From the IMG/VR virus record IMGVR_UViG_3300042328_002052, positions 1-57,886 of that record: a DNA stretch of 57,886 bases; one strand, 5' to 3'. Source of the DNA: a virus. Below, one piece after another: positions 1 to 7,620 of this stretch; position 1 is the stretch's first letter, and every line of letters starts with the position of its first letter. The notes beneath the pieces are model-generated. The model was not told the origin of the DNA and ran no database searches. It saw only the letters and a program-made list of their open reading frames with translations. Position numbers and translations under genes: made by a program.

Positions 1-1024
1 CAAAAATGTTGTTAATAGTGCGATTGACTTTAATCAGTTTACCATTCGAATACAGTTCAGGCAAGTTAAAAGCGCCAACATAAGAGCAAGCCGAGCGCAA
101 ACCACCAAAAATTTCCTGTATCGTATTTCGTACAGATCCGCGATAGGGTACTTCAACTGTTCTTCCTTCCGATGCTCTATAATCGGAAAGCCCGCCATTG
201 TACTTTTCATTTGCAGTCTTGCTGCTCATGCCGTAGTGCAACATTCGGAGCTCTCCATGCTCACCATGTCTAATTTCACCACCACATTCATCGTGACCAG
301 CAAATACGCCACCAGCCATAGCAAAAGCCGAACCAGCAACAAAAGATTTTGCAAAATCGCCGGGGTGCACTATTCCGCCGTCAGCAACGATCCCAATACC
401 TAATGCTTCTGCTATTTGCGCACACTCTAGCACCGCTGAGAGCTGGGGATACCCGACTCCCGCCACTCGCCGGGTCAGACACATCGACCCCGACCCGATT
501 CCCACCTTTACGAGATCTACGCCAACTAGTGACAATGCCTCTACCCCCTCTGGGGTCACGACATTCCCAGCAATTAGAATTGATTTCGGCCATTTTTCTC
601 TAACCTTTCTTGTAAAATTATGAAACTCTGTCATGTAGCCATTTGCCACATCGACACAAACAAAAGTAGGGTCAGCAATACTTGCTGAATCTACAAACAA
701 TTTGCTCTCGGAATCCAAACCAAGAGTCAAAGAAACATATTTTTCTTTATCGGGATAAGTGGATGCAAAGCTTGAATAATAATTACCACCTTTTTTCAAG
801 CAAGTTACAATTTTGTATTCTGACAATACACTTGCCATTTCATGCGTACCGACTGTAGACATATTTGCTGCCATCAGCGGAACACCTCTCCAAGTAACAC
901 CAGACTTAAAAGTTTTTTCAACTTCCAGTGAAACTTCTTTTCTGGATTTTACTTTAGAGGTAGATGGTACAATAAGTACGTCAGAATAATCAAGCTTAGG
1001 CTCGTAATTAACAATCATGTCCAT
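1..1024 (-). CDS. guaC: GMP reductase, 3' end cut by window edge
   Basis: NADPH-dependent reductive deamination of GMP to IMP. I translated this frame by hand; it stays open from ATG 1024 to base 1 (341 residues; E. coli GuaC has 347), so only a short C-terminus is missing. The catalytic loop reads GIGSGSMCLTR near residues 175-185, with the family Cys at about 182 and a Thr two residues on, followed by GVGYPQLSAVLECA. Further on come the phosphate-binding VADGGI and FAMAGGVFAGHDECGG and the C-terminal flap region HYGMSS. The GMP reductase pattern fits better than IMP dehydrogenase because no CBS domain is present. GGAG lies about nine bases upstream of ATG 1024; a second ATG is at 1018. Rare in phages; it could feed purines from GMP toward the A pool of an AT-rich genome (inference). 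Confidence 0.9.
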   Translation of the reverse strand, partial: MDMIVNYEPKLDYSDVLIVPSTSKVKSRKEVSLEVEKTFKSGVTWRGVPLMAANMSTVGTHEMASVLSEYKIVTCLKKGGNYYSSFASTYPDKEKYVSLTLGLDSESKLFVDSASIADPTFVCVDVANGYMTEFHNFTRKVREKWPKSILIAGNVVTPEGVEALSLVGVDLVKVGIGSGSMCLTRRVAGVGYPQLSAVLECAQIAEALGIGIVADGGIVHPGDFAKSFVAGSAFAMAGGVFAGHDECGGEIRHGEHGELRMLHYGMSSKTANEKYNGGLSDYRASEGRTVEVPYRGSVRNTIQEIFGGLRSACSYVGAFNLPELYSNGKLIKVNRTINNIF

Positions 1025-1053
1025 AATATAACACTCCACAATCTTTATGTCAA

Positions 1054-1236
1054 TTATCTCTTTTGATGGTTTTCAATCTTTTCGATTGCATCGCGCAGAT
1101 TCAACATTTTTTGCGCGAGTTCTTTAGAACCAATCTTGTCCCGAAGATAGTCTTCATATTTCGAAAGTATAATCTTCGCTTCTCTGAAAAGAACCGCATG
1201 TAGATGATCAGTGCGTTTGGAATCATGATCGGCCAT
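1054..1236 (-). CDS. Small hypothetical protein (60 aa)
   Basis: A charged, mostly helical small protein that I do not recognise. The ATG at 1236 is preferred over the in-frame TTG at 1239, because AATAAATA (a T4-like late promoter core on the minus strand) lies six bases upstream, which would give a leaderless message. It ends 30 bases before the GMP reductase start and is read in the same direction, so the two may be co-transcribed. Confidence 0.6.
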   Translation of the reverse strand: MADHDSKRTDHLHAVLFREAKIILSKYEDYLRDKIGSKELAQKMLNLRDAIEKIENHQKR

Positions 1237-1242
1237 CAAATA

Positions 1243-1250
1243 TATTTATT
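1243..1250 (-). promoter_or_regulatory. T4-like late promoter (AATAAATA)
   Basis: Minus-strand AATAAATA, six bases before the ATG at 1236. It matches the [A/C]TAAATA core repeated upstream of late genes throughout the window. Confidence 0.55.
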
Positions 1251-1821
1251 CAAGTCCAATTGTGTCATCGCGGACGAATCTTATAGTTTTTGCCATGTAG
1301 AAAGATTTCCATTTCTGTTCATTCAGATCCCATATGCCGATTCTGTCACCGGGCATTGGTGAAAAAAAGCTTGATCTGGTTTGAAGTTCTTTCGTTGGCA
1401 TGTAGCTTCTTTCCAATGTTCCGTTGATTCTTCTTACATTATTTTTAGAATCCACGAAAACAATAGTGCACACTCCACTCAATGCTTCTAGGATAAGTTG
1501 ATCCGGAGAAATGTGATCCGATTTATATGTCGAATCTTCGGTATTGACTGACACATCCATCATATAATGGACATTAGGATCAAAAACCGCAATATTTGTT
1601 TGAATTTTCTTTTGCTGGAGATAATTTTCGTATGATCCGAAATTGTTTGCTATGTATTGTTGGAACAAGACATCTTGTTTTTGTAGTGAAGAGTATGTCT
1701 CTTGTTGCAATGCTGAACCCTGATATTTTCCACGATATGTTTTCTCAAAGGAAGTCTCCTCCATTCCTTTGAGAATTTCTTCGCTAAGAGCGTCATTGTA
1801 ATCGGGTGTTTCTTCGGCCAT
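1246..1821 (-). CDS. Hypothetical protein with possible SH3-like C-terminal domain
   Basis: 191 residues. The N-terminal half is polar and unrecognised. The C-terminal part has a beta-rich pattern (VDSKNNVRRINGTL, then IGIWDLNEQKWKSFYMAK) that resembles the small SH3-like barrel proteins of T4-like phages (DUF2693 type: a basic residue-rich strand followed by a VWD..W+SF motif). The likeness is by eye and weak. The ATG at 1821 shares its A with the TGA of the upstream gene, which points to translational coupling. Confidence 0.6.
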   Translation of the reverse strand: MAEETPDYNDALSEEILKGMEETSFEKTYRGKYQGSALQQETYSSLQKQDVLFQQYIANNFGSYENYLQQKKIQTNIAVFDPNVHYMMDVSVNTEDSTYKSDHISPDQLILEALSGVCTIVFVDSKNNVRRINGTLERSYMPTKELQTRSSFFSPMPGDRIGIWDLNEQKWKSFYMAKTIRFVRDDTIGLE

Positions 1822-2066
1822 CAGAATTTTACCATAAATTTGTCGTGTCTAGTTTCAACCTCTTTGTATTTCAAACTTCCTTCCCACACAAGCTCCATAA
1901 ACTTTTGTGAAAGAAATACGGGCATCTTTACATAGACATCATTAAAAGGTAATTTTTTATCTTCTAAAATTTTTAATATTAGATCTGAAAATTGATTTTT
2001 ATAATCTTTCAAATCTGCCGAAATTACATAAGTCGTTCCGTAAATATTTTGAAATTTATGGATCAT
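1821..2066 (-). CDS. Hypothetical protein (81 aa)
   Basis: Unrecognised, Lys-rich, probably soluble. It lies head to tail between two leftward genes: one-base overlap with the gene that follows at 1821 and seven bases after the gene ending at 2074. No clear Shine-Dalgarno is visible, so it probably belongs to the same transcript as its neighbours. Confidence 0.6.
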   Translation of the reverse strand: MIHKFQNIYGTTYVISADLKDYKNQFSDLILKILEDKKLPFNDVYVKMPVFLSQKFMELVWEGSLKYKEVETRHDKFMVKF

Positions 2067-2073
2067 TTATATT

Positions 2074-2268
2074 TTAACGAAATGTATCTTGTTTTGGCTT
2101 GAATCCCGACAAAAGATTGCTTCTTAGATCTGGGGTCGGGGGTGTTCCCTGCTGTAGTGGTGCCATAGGAAGATCTTTGTTCACAAACAGAAGCGGAGAC
2201 GGTTTATTCTTATGCTGATTGTGGACTGCACGAATTGTATCTTCCAAAGATTTTCTTTGATTTCTCAT
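2074..2268 (-). CDS. Hypothetical protein (64 aa)
   Basis: The start chosen is the internal ATG (protein begins MRNQRKSLEDTIR) rather than the longer frame from 2310, because a late promoter core lies 23 bases upstream of this ATG and the longer frame would run back through the promoter. The C-terminus is Pro- and Gln-rich. It is divergent from the gene at 2309. Function unknown; small late proteins with basic N-termini near head genes are often virion components (inference). Confidence 0.6.
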   Translation of the reverse strand: MRNQRKSLEDTIRAVHNQHKNKPSPLLFVNKDLPMAPLQQGTPPTPDLRSNLLSGFKPKQDTFR

Positions 2269-2291
2269 GATTAAAACTTCCTCAACATTAA

Positions 2292-2303
2292 TATTTATAA
2301 ATA
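2292..2303. promoter_or_regulatory. Overlapping divergent late promoters
   Basis: TATTTATAAATA holds TATAAATA on both strands (plus 2296-2303, minus 2299-2292). The plus copy ends five bases before ATG 2309; the minus copy lies 23 bases from ATG 2268. This is the exact T4 late consensus in both directions. Confidence 0.75.
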
Positions 2304-2308
2304 TTTTC

Positions 2309-2674
2309 ATGAATTATCTTACCAACTATTATAAGAATCTTTGTGAAGATTTGCAAGCAAAAATTGATTTGCTTGAAGCTGGATTAAAGAAAGCTATGAA
2401 AACTAAAGACCCAGAACTTCTCAAAAAGGAAGAATTAAAGGCAGGAGAAAGATGGGAAAGAGCACAAGAAGTAGCTCGCACAGAAGCTGCCAAATCTTTA
2501 GAGGCTACAAGAAGATTTGGTGCAACTAGTAAAGAGGCAGTTGTACCAGCATTCAAATCAGAAATTGCAAGAGGCAAGGCAGAGAGAGTTATGAAAAATA
2601 TTATTGATATCGACCAACAACTAGATGTCGAATCACCGGAAAGAACAATGCACGTCACCCCACAACAATACTGA
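2309..2674 (+). CDS. Putative head-interior protein, shared N-terminal tag
   Basis: 121 residues. The first about 24 residues (MNYLTNYYKNLCEDLQAKI...) are nearly the same as in four other proteins encoded within 5 kb, while the rest differs; here the body is a charged helical segment rich in Lys, Glu and Ala. The ATG at 2309 is chosen because the shared sequence begins there and TATAAATA ends five bases before it. By analogy with T4 internal proteins, whose common N-terminus targets them into the prohead, I infer a packaged or scaffold-associated protein. Nothing in the body identifies an activity. Confidence 0.65.
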   Translation: MNYLTNYYKNLCEDLQAKIDLLEAGLKKAMKTKDPELLKKEELKAGERWERAQEVARTEAAKSLEATRRFGATSKEAVVPAFKSEIARGKAERVMKNIIDIDQQLDVESPERTMHVTPQQY

Positions 2675-2680
2675 GAAAAA

Positions 2681-3268
2681 ATGAATTACCTAACAAACTA
2701 TTATAGAAATCTTTGCGAACAACTTCAAGAAAAAATAAACATTTTGGAAGCACGCATTCGCAGCCCCCAAGAAATGTACCAAATCGGTTCTGCCGAAATG
2801 CAAGGACAAACCGAACCAACAGCAGTAAATTCTGGTTATTCTCCATGGGCAAGAAGAGCCGAAAGAAGACAAGCTTTAATCAATAATGCCATGGCGCAAA
2901 TGGGTGATGTTGCCATGACGGGAGATGTGGAAACCGCCAGACAAGTTGGAGATGTTATGGCAGATATAGCCAAAACCGGTGAGAAGGTAGCCGGGGGACC
3001 TCAGTTTGGCCCACCCGATGAAGAATTTGTAGGAGTGGATCCTACGCGGGATGAGATGGGGTTTGAAATCAAACCAATTGACCATGGGAATAGCGAAAGA
3101 GAAGCAGCAGAAGTGGCCCGTAAAGCAAGGGAATCTGGAAAGGCCGTAGTAGTTCCTGCCGACATTGCCGCCATGAGAAAATTTATTCAAATGGGAAGAG
3201 GTCGGTATCAGGCACCATTCCCCCAACCGCCCACGACCCCACATCATAGTTCAAACGCCACTTACTAA
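2681..3268 (+). CDS. Putative head-interior protein, shared N-terminal tag
   Basis: 195 residues starting MNYLTNYYRNLCEQLQEKI, then EARIRSPQE, a stretch also found in the protein at 4762. The body is low in recognisable motifs; it has an Ala/Met-rich stretch around 65-95 and a Pro/His-rich tail. It follows the previous gene by six bases with GAGAAAA before the ATG, so it is probably translated from the 2309 message. The tag family suggests a virion or prohead protein; the activity is unknown. Confidence 0.65.
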   Translation: MNYLTNYYRNLCEQLQEKINILEARIRSPQEMYQIGSAEMQGQTEPTAVNSGYSPWARRAERRQALINNAMAQMGDVAMTGDVETARQVGDVMADIAKTGEKVAGGPQFGPPDEEFVGVDPTRDEMGFEIKPIDHGNSEREAAEVARKARESGKAVVVPADIAAMRKFIQMGRGRYQAPFPQPPTTPHHSSNATY

Positions 3269-3281
3269 GAAAGAATATTTT

Positions 3282-4730
3282 ATGAATTATCTAACAAACT
3301 ACTATAAAAATCTTTGCGAACAAAGACAAGAACAAATAAAAGTTTTGGAAGAAAATCTTTTACGCAGAGGACTTCAAGGACTTGGTAATGCTATTGCAGG
3401 CGGAATTATTGGCTATGATAAAGCCAAAAATAAATTAGGTGGGGTGGTTGACGAAATCGGAAAAGGAATTGCTGGAGCAGGCCAAGCAGTGAGTGGTTGG
3501 GGTGGAAAAAAGCAAGAAGAAGCCCAAGATCGATTAGAAAGATCCAAGAAATGGGATCCAAAAGAAATCCAAAAAAGACAGCACGAAAAAGCAATAACAG
3601 ATTGGATGCAGGGTGGGGGAAGCGATAACGATCCTCAAAGAAATAATATTATTAGAGTCTTGGAAGATGCTGCCAAACATGTGGAGGGCTTTAGATCACA
3701 AGCAAGATGGAATGCTTATGAGGGTGCAAGAGCAAAACATCCAACCAAAGAACCAAAACAAAGGAAAAAACCATATACAGCGGATGAATTTGCAAAATTA
3801 GATGCCGATAACGCTAAAATAGATCAAAAAAGAAGAAAACTTATTGATGCTGAGGTTGCTGATTTTGATGGAAAACATGCAGCAAATCTTACATTGGGTT
3901 TTATTGCTGCTGAATTGTCCAGAAATTCAGCAAGAATTAATGATGACGAAGCAGAGCACAAAAAAATATTTGGAACCCGAAAAAATCCATATACAGGAGA
4001 AGAGGAAGTTCGTGCTGGCAGAGAGCAACATTCCGGTGGCCACCATGTAGGTCACATAAGAAATGATCCTTACGGTAAACAGTTGAATCCGGCAGAACAT
4101 TCTGATGTTAGTGCATATAGAAAATGGTACGAAGGTGGAGGTCACAGAATTCAAGACGCTATTCATCCTGATGAATTATTTGGTCATCACACGGCTCACG
4201 TTGATAGAGAATTTGAAATTCATATTCCACATTCTGGTCTTAGAGCGGCCAACCAACGAAATCAAAAAGCATTTGAATCTGCCGTTCAACGATCAAGAGA
4301 ATTAATGGCAATACCAGATCCATTTGAAGGACAAATTTCAGCAAGTGGAGGACTAAAAACGGCCACCTTACGTCCAGCATTTGAAAGTTATTCAGGACCT
4401 AGAAATAAATTCTTGAACGACAAGATTAATAGATTAATTGAAGCTAGAAATGTAAGATCGGAAGAAATGTCAAAGTTGGAAGATGTAATAGATCGCGGGT
4501 CACACTATGGTATGAAACAAATATACGATCTTAGCCGACATCCAAAAATTACAGATACACACAAAGCTAGACTAAGTGAATTGGACGAATTGTTGTCAAG
4601 TTTTTCAGGTGTATTGGGTCTATCAGACGTTAGTGAAGAAGACCTTCGTGGAATACATTCCGATCTCAGAGATACCGTAAAAGAAATTCATAGTATTAGA
4701 GATTCTTTAACAACTCCAAAAAACAAATAA
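3282..4730 (+). CDS. Large tagged putative head-interior protein
   Basis: 482 residues, the longest of the upstream tag family. It starts MNYLTNYYKNLCEQRQEQI, followed by a Gly/Ala-rich segment (about 35-75) that could be flexible or membrane-seeking. The long body is charged, with a His-rich patch around 245-310 (several HH and HxH), which could bind metal but matches no nuclease or protease motif I can name. It ends in helical heptad-like sequence. Thirteen bases separate it from the previous gene. Packaged effector or core protein is my inference from the tag. Confidence 0.65.
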   Translation: MNYLTNYYKNLCEQRQEQIKVLEENLLRRGLQGLGNAIAGGIIGYDKAKNKLGGVVDEIGKGIAGAGQAVSGWGGKKQEEAQDRLERSKKWDPKEIQKRQHEKAITDWMQGGGSDNDPQRNNIIRVLEDAAKHVEGFRSQARWNAYEGARAKHPTKEPKQRKKPYTADEFAKLDADNAKIDQKRRKLIDAEVADFDGKHAANLTLGFIAAELSRNSARINDDEAEHKKIFGTRKNPYTGEEEVRAGREQHSGGHHVGHIRNDPYGKQLNPAEHSDVSAYRKWYEGGGHRIQDAIHPDELFGHHTAHVDREFEIHIPHSGLRAANQRNQKAFESAVQRSRELMAIPDPFEGQISASGGLKTATLRPAFESYSGPRNKFLNDKINRLIEARNVRSEEMSKLEDVIDRGSHYGMKQIYDLSRHPKITDTHKARLSELDELLSSFSGVLGLSDVSEEDLRGIHSDLRDTVKEIHSIRDSLTTPKNK

Positions 4731-4761
4731 AAACTATAAATAACCTCATCAAGGAAAAAAA

Positions 4762-5229
4762 ATGGATTACTTGACAAAATATTACAAAAATTTATCCGAA
4801 CAACTTCAAGAACAAATTAATATTCTTGAGGCAAAAATTCGTTCTCCCCAAGAAATAATAGCAGCAGCTAAAGGCAACCCCGCCTTAGAAGCTGGGGCTA
4901 GAAAAAGAGCAGGTGAACGTGCAGATCTTATAGACTTTTTAAAAGGAAATATATCGAATAAAACAGATCCTCAAGTAGATAGAGCTACAGCATTGAGAGT
5001 TTTACAAGATATTGTAAAGGATGGGCAAATAGATGATGTTGAAGATGATTTATTAAATGGGATATACGGCTCTACAGATAGACCAAGTACAACAGATGAT
5101 TTAAAACATATTGCATCAACAGCCCGCAGAGATTTTTATACGGGTTCAGATAAACCCGAAGAAATCAAACTTGATGATGCTAGAGAAAAAACTTATCAAA
5201 AAATTAATGCTGGAAGAAAAATACGTTAA
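4762..5229 (+). CDS. Putative head-interior protein, shared N-terminal tag
   Basis: 155 residues starting MDYLTKYYKNLSEQLQEQI and EAKIRSPQE, closest to the protein at 2681 over the first 35 residues. The rest is acidic and helical without known motifs. Unlike most of the family it has a clear leader: AAGGAAA sits about six bases before the ATG, and TATAAT lies about 20 bases upstream (a TATAATAA string, not the late consensus). Confidence 0.65.
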   Translation: MDYLTKYYKNLSEQLQEQINILEAKIRSPQEIIAAAKGNPALEAGARKRAGERADLIDFLKGNISNKTDPQVDRATALRVLQDIVKDGQIDDVEDDLLNGIYGSTDRPSTTDDLKHIASTARRDFYTGSDKPEEIKLDDAREKTYQKINAGRKIR

Positions 5230-5282
5230 AACAAATAAAAAGGGAATGCAAAAAGCTTTTTATTCGTAATAAGACTTTTACT

Positions 5283-5290
5283 TATAAATA
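5283..5290 (+). promoter_or_regulatory. T4-like late promoter (TATAAATA)
   Basis: Exact consensus TATAAATA, five bases before the ATG at 5296. The predicted transcription start falls at or next to the start codon. Confidence 0.75.
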
Positions 5291-5295
5291 ATTTT

Positions 5296-5742
5296 ATGAA
5301 AAAGTTTAAAAAATTCTTAACAGAATCATACTATTCAGAATTTGATTCTAAATCAAAATCTTCTAAAAAATATCCAGTTCAAGCATACGGAAACGGTGCA
5401 CCAGCACCAATGGCTCCAAAACAACCTGAAGCCGGAAATATTGGCAATACACGGCAACCAAACGATGCAGAACAAGCAAGAATCGCAGAAAGAACAAGAC
5501 GATTTCCTCATCTGGGACCCGGCTATCATTCACACGAAGAGCACCTAGCTGCTTTTAATGCAAGCCCAGACGCCGCTGCAATGCAACACTGGGATATCAC
5601 CCCTGACAACATTCATTTGGCAACTCCTTATGAAATACAAAGTGCACACGACAGTCTAAGTATAGAAATAGACAGCGATTGGGATAATCCAAATAAAAAA
5701 GATTTGGAAAAACTTGAATTCCTTGGAAAACACTTAAGATAA
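5296..5742 (+). CDS. Late protein with capsid-targeting-like N-terminus
   Basis: 148 residues. The N-terminus MKKFKKFLTESYYSE has the pattern Lys-aromatic-x-x-Phe-Leu-x-Glu seen at the start of T4 internal proteins (capsid targeting sequence) and repeated in this window at 19467 and 20009. The middle is Pro/Ala/Gln-rich; the C-terminal half has His, Asp and Glu but no family motif. It has its own late promoter and is followed by a strong terminator. Packaging into the head is inferred. Confidence 0.65.
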   Translation: MKKFKKFLTESYYSEFDSKSKSSKKYPVQAYGNGAPAPMAPKQPEAGNIGNTRQPNDAEQARIAERTRRFPHLGPGYHSHEEHLAAFNASPDAAAMQHWDITPDNIHLATPYEIQSAHDSLSIEIDSDWDNPNKKDLEKLEFLGKHLR

Positions 5743-5768
5743 TAAAATAACTTAAAAATTAATTAAAT

Positions 5769-5800
5769 ATGGGAGCCCAAAAAAGGCTCCCATATTTTTT
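5769..5800 (+). terminator. Rho-independent terminator
   Basis: ATGGGAGCC and GGCTCCCAT form a nine-base-pair stem with an A-rich loop, followed by a run of T. It ends the tagged-protein gene cluster. Confidence 0.9.
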
Positions 5801-5821
5801 TCGCTTCGGGGGTTTTTGTGC

Positions 5822-5827
5822 TACACT
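5822..5827 (+). promoter_or_regulatory. Possible -10 box, leaderless start
   Basis: TACACT, six bases before ATG 5834, the same spacing as the early promoters farther right. No good -35 is visible. Confidence 0.35.
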
Positions 5828-5833
5828 CTCTGC

Positions 5834-6205
5834 ATGCCACTCTCACTATTCGAAGAAGACAACATTACTCAGACTCCTCAAAAAACTTCAACCAAAATAA
5901 AGAGAACTCGCCGGGTCAATGATGTAAAGAAAACCTACAAGGCTATCCGGAGGCAGAGTAAGTGCATCGACTGTGGATGGAAGAGAATTCCAGCAGTATT
6001 GGAATTTCACCATCTAGAAGAGGGTGGCCGAGAACCGACACGGACTCGTAGAAGTCGCACAGTCCAGCCGCATACCCACAAAACCGTTGAAAAGATGGAA
6101 GAAGAAATGACAAAGGGCGATTTTCTGTGCCCGACCTGCCACAAGTGCCGTCATTACAACGAGGAGCTGGATATATTGGATACGGCAAACAAAAATTTGA
6201 GATAA
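5834..6205 (+). CDS. HNH-type endonuclease-like protein
   Basis: 123 residues. A CIDCG zinc knuckle at about 42-46 is followed by LEFHHL (HNH-like His pair at about 58-61) and then LCPTCHKCRH near 103-112: the CxxC...HH...CxxC layout of small HNH proteins. ATG 5834 is chosen over 5816 because TACACT lies six bases upstream. It stands alone between a terminator and a late promoter, as free-standing homing-type genes often do. Whether it cuts DNA cannot be judged. Confidence 0.65.
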   Translation: MPLSLFEEDNITQTPQKTSTKIKRTRRVNDVKKTYKAIRRQSKCIDCGWKRIPAVLEFHHLEEGGREPTRTRRSRTVQPHTHKTVEKMEEEMTKGDFLCPTCHKCRHYNEELDILDTANKNLR

Positions 6206-6211
6206 TAAATA
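6204..6211 (+). promoter_or_regulatory. T4-like late promoter (AATAAATA)
   Basis: AATAAATA ends five bases before ATG 6217. It overlaps the stop region of the HNH gene. Confidence 0.65.
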
Positions 6212-6216
6212 ATCTC

Positions 6217-7167
6217 ATGGACTACTTATCAAATTATTACAAAAATCTTTGCGAAGAACTTCAAGAAAAAATCAATTTAATTGAAGCAGAATTATCTAAA
6301 AAAACAAAAGATGATAGCAAAGCTTTATTGGATGCTATTGCAAAAATGGATGCAGATCGTGCTGCCAGACAAGCTAAAGTAAATCCAACAACTGGAAAGA
6401 GTTATTTGGATGTTGCCAATCAAGCAACAAAAGATTCTTTGGCAAGAGCAGCTTCCAGAGAAAATTATGATGAACTTGCAAAAACTGCACCAAATCTTGC
6501 TGCGAGAGCAAGATTTAATAGCCAATCAATTGCTAGAAGTGGAACACCGGGAGCAGCAAGCGGGGTAGCGGGCCAAGGTGGATCTACACGTTATTCAGAT
6601 ATAAATGCTATGTCCACATTGTCTGCAGAAGATCAGGCAAGAGTCGCCCCAACTCTGAGCACCAAAAGACTAGAAGACATGCGAGCCGCACAATATTCAA
6701 ATAGCCAAGATGCAGTTAGACAAGGAAGAGGAGGTGCTGCTTTGGGAGCTTCAAAGGTAAGTGCTCTCAATACAATCAATTCCACTATTGATTCTAGAAA
6801 AAACAATGCAATGGGTGGTAAGGCTGCAGCTGGTAGTTTTGCCAGAAGTTGGCAAGAAGATCCAACAAGTCTTAGAACACAAAAAAGCATGGCTGTAAGA
6901 ACAGGTAGAGAAAAATTGGCAATGATTGATGCGTTGTATCAAGAAGGTATGAAGCAATTCAAAGAAAAAGGAAAATTGAGCCAAGGTCACATTGATGCGG
7001 TCAATCAATTTTCAAAATTTGGTTCCAAACCAAAGATGCCTCTTCCAGCTCCGGAAGAAAAAGAGACAATGATTCCAATGTCTCTAAAAGGTCTAAGAGA
7101 TGAAATTTCTTTCAATAAGAAACAGTACGGGCTAATACCCCCGACAAGAAAAGACCTAAGATCCTAA
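6217..7167 (+). CDS. Putative head-interior protein, shared N-terminal tag
   Basis: 316 residues, starting MDYLSNYYKNLCEELQEKI. The body is Ala/Ser/Arg-rich with many short polar segments and no catalytic motif I recognise. The ATG at 6217 is fixed by the shared tag and the late promoter five bases upstream; the frame is open back to 6127 but that part overlaps the HNH gene. A rho-independent terminator follows eight bases after the stop. Confidence 0.65.
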   Translation: MDYLSNYYKNLCEELQEKINLIEAELSKKTKDDSKALLDAIAKMDADRAARQAKVNPTTGKSYLDVANQATKDSLARAASRENYDELAKTAPNLAARARFNSQSIARSGTPGAASGVAGQGGSTRYSDINAMSTLSAEDQARVAPTLSTKRLEDMRAAQYSNSQDAVRQGRGGAALGASKVSALNTINSTIDSRKNNAMGGKAAAGSFARSWQEDPTSLRTQKSMAVRTGREKLAMIDALYQEGMKQFKEKGKLSQGHIDAVNQFSKFGSKPKMPLPAPEEKETMIPMSLKGLRDEISFNKKQYGLIPPTRKDLRS

Positions 7168-7175
7168 AAGAATAA

Positions 7176-7204
7176 GGGACCCGTAAAAGGGTCCCAAATT
7201 TTTT
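7176..7204 (+). terminator. Rho-independent terminator
   Basis: GGGACCC(GTAAAA)GGGTCCC stem followed by AAATTTTTT, directly after the tagged-protein gene. Confidence 0.85.
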
Positions 7205-7215
7205 GCTGAACCGAT

Positions 7216-7253
7216 TTTAAAAGCCTCTTCTTAGTTCCACAATGAACAGGGAG
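7216..7253 (-). terminator. Terminator of the 33-aa gene (minus strand)
   Basis: AAAGCCTCT and AGAGGCTTT arms around a loop of about 20 bases. On the minus strand the second arm runs into TTTT. It lies 22 bases after the stop of the small membrane peptide gene. Confidence 0.6.
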
Positions 7254-7275
7254 AGGCTTTAATCCATTCAATGGG

Positions 7276-7377
7276 TCAGAGAGCCAACCAGAGAACCAAA
7301 GCTGCTACGACGACTCCTGCAACGATCCATTGAACCTTAGTAACCTTACTCAAAGCATTTTTAATTTTTGTTAGCAT
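7276..7377 (-). CDS. 33-residue single-pass membrane peptide
   Basis: A small gene read by hand. It starts with a basic stretch (MLTKIKNALSKVTK) and continues into a hydrophobic helix of about 18 residues (IVAGVVVAALVLWLAL) that ends at the stop. A late promoter core (CCTAAATA) lies 17 bases upstream and AAAGGAAA provides a Shine-Dalgarno, so the signals for expression are complete despite the size. A terminator follows. The layout is that of tiny holin-like or lysis-modulating phage peptides, but no sequence family can be claimed. Confidence 0.65.
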   Translation of the reverse strand: MLTKIKNALSKVTKVQWIVAGVVVAALVLWLAL

Positions 7378-7394
7378 AAAAATTTCCTTTAAGG

Positions 7395-7402
7395 TATTTA
7401 GG
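7395..7402 (-). promoter_or_regulatory. T4-like late promoter (CCTAAATA)
   Basis: Minus-strand CCTAAATA, 17 bases before ATG 7377, with a purine-rich Shine-Dalgarno between. This is a late promoter with a leader. Confidence 0.6.
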
Positions 7403-7562
7403 CTTTCTGGGGCCCGGAAATTTTTAAGGCATATCATGTATTTTGAAAAATTTATAGAAAATTTGAGAATCTTGGAGGGGGTGTGGGCTAGCGCGCCCGA
7501 TAACCGGAATCCTAAAGGGGACCCAAATCACTGTTTGGACACGACCACCCCCCCCTCCGAAT

Positions 7563-7597
7563 AAACTCAGAGGCCCCCTTGCGGGGGCCTCTGAGGG
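7563..7597 (-). terminator. Terminator of the 7621-7899 gene
   Basis: CTCAGAGGCCCCC and its complement form a 13-base-pair stem with a TTGC loop; on the minus strand it is followed by TTTATT. The stretch 7403-7562 otherwise holds no gene I can support; base composition changes from AT-rich to GC-rich there. Confidence 0.75.
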
Positions 7598-7620
7598 GCT
7601 GGGAGGTTAGGCGGTGGGCT

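Noticed and set aside
4736-4744. Late promoter upstream of ATG 4762
   Set aside because: The string is TATAATAA, not the [A/C]TAAATA core. It may be a -10 box, but no good -35 was seen.
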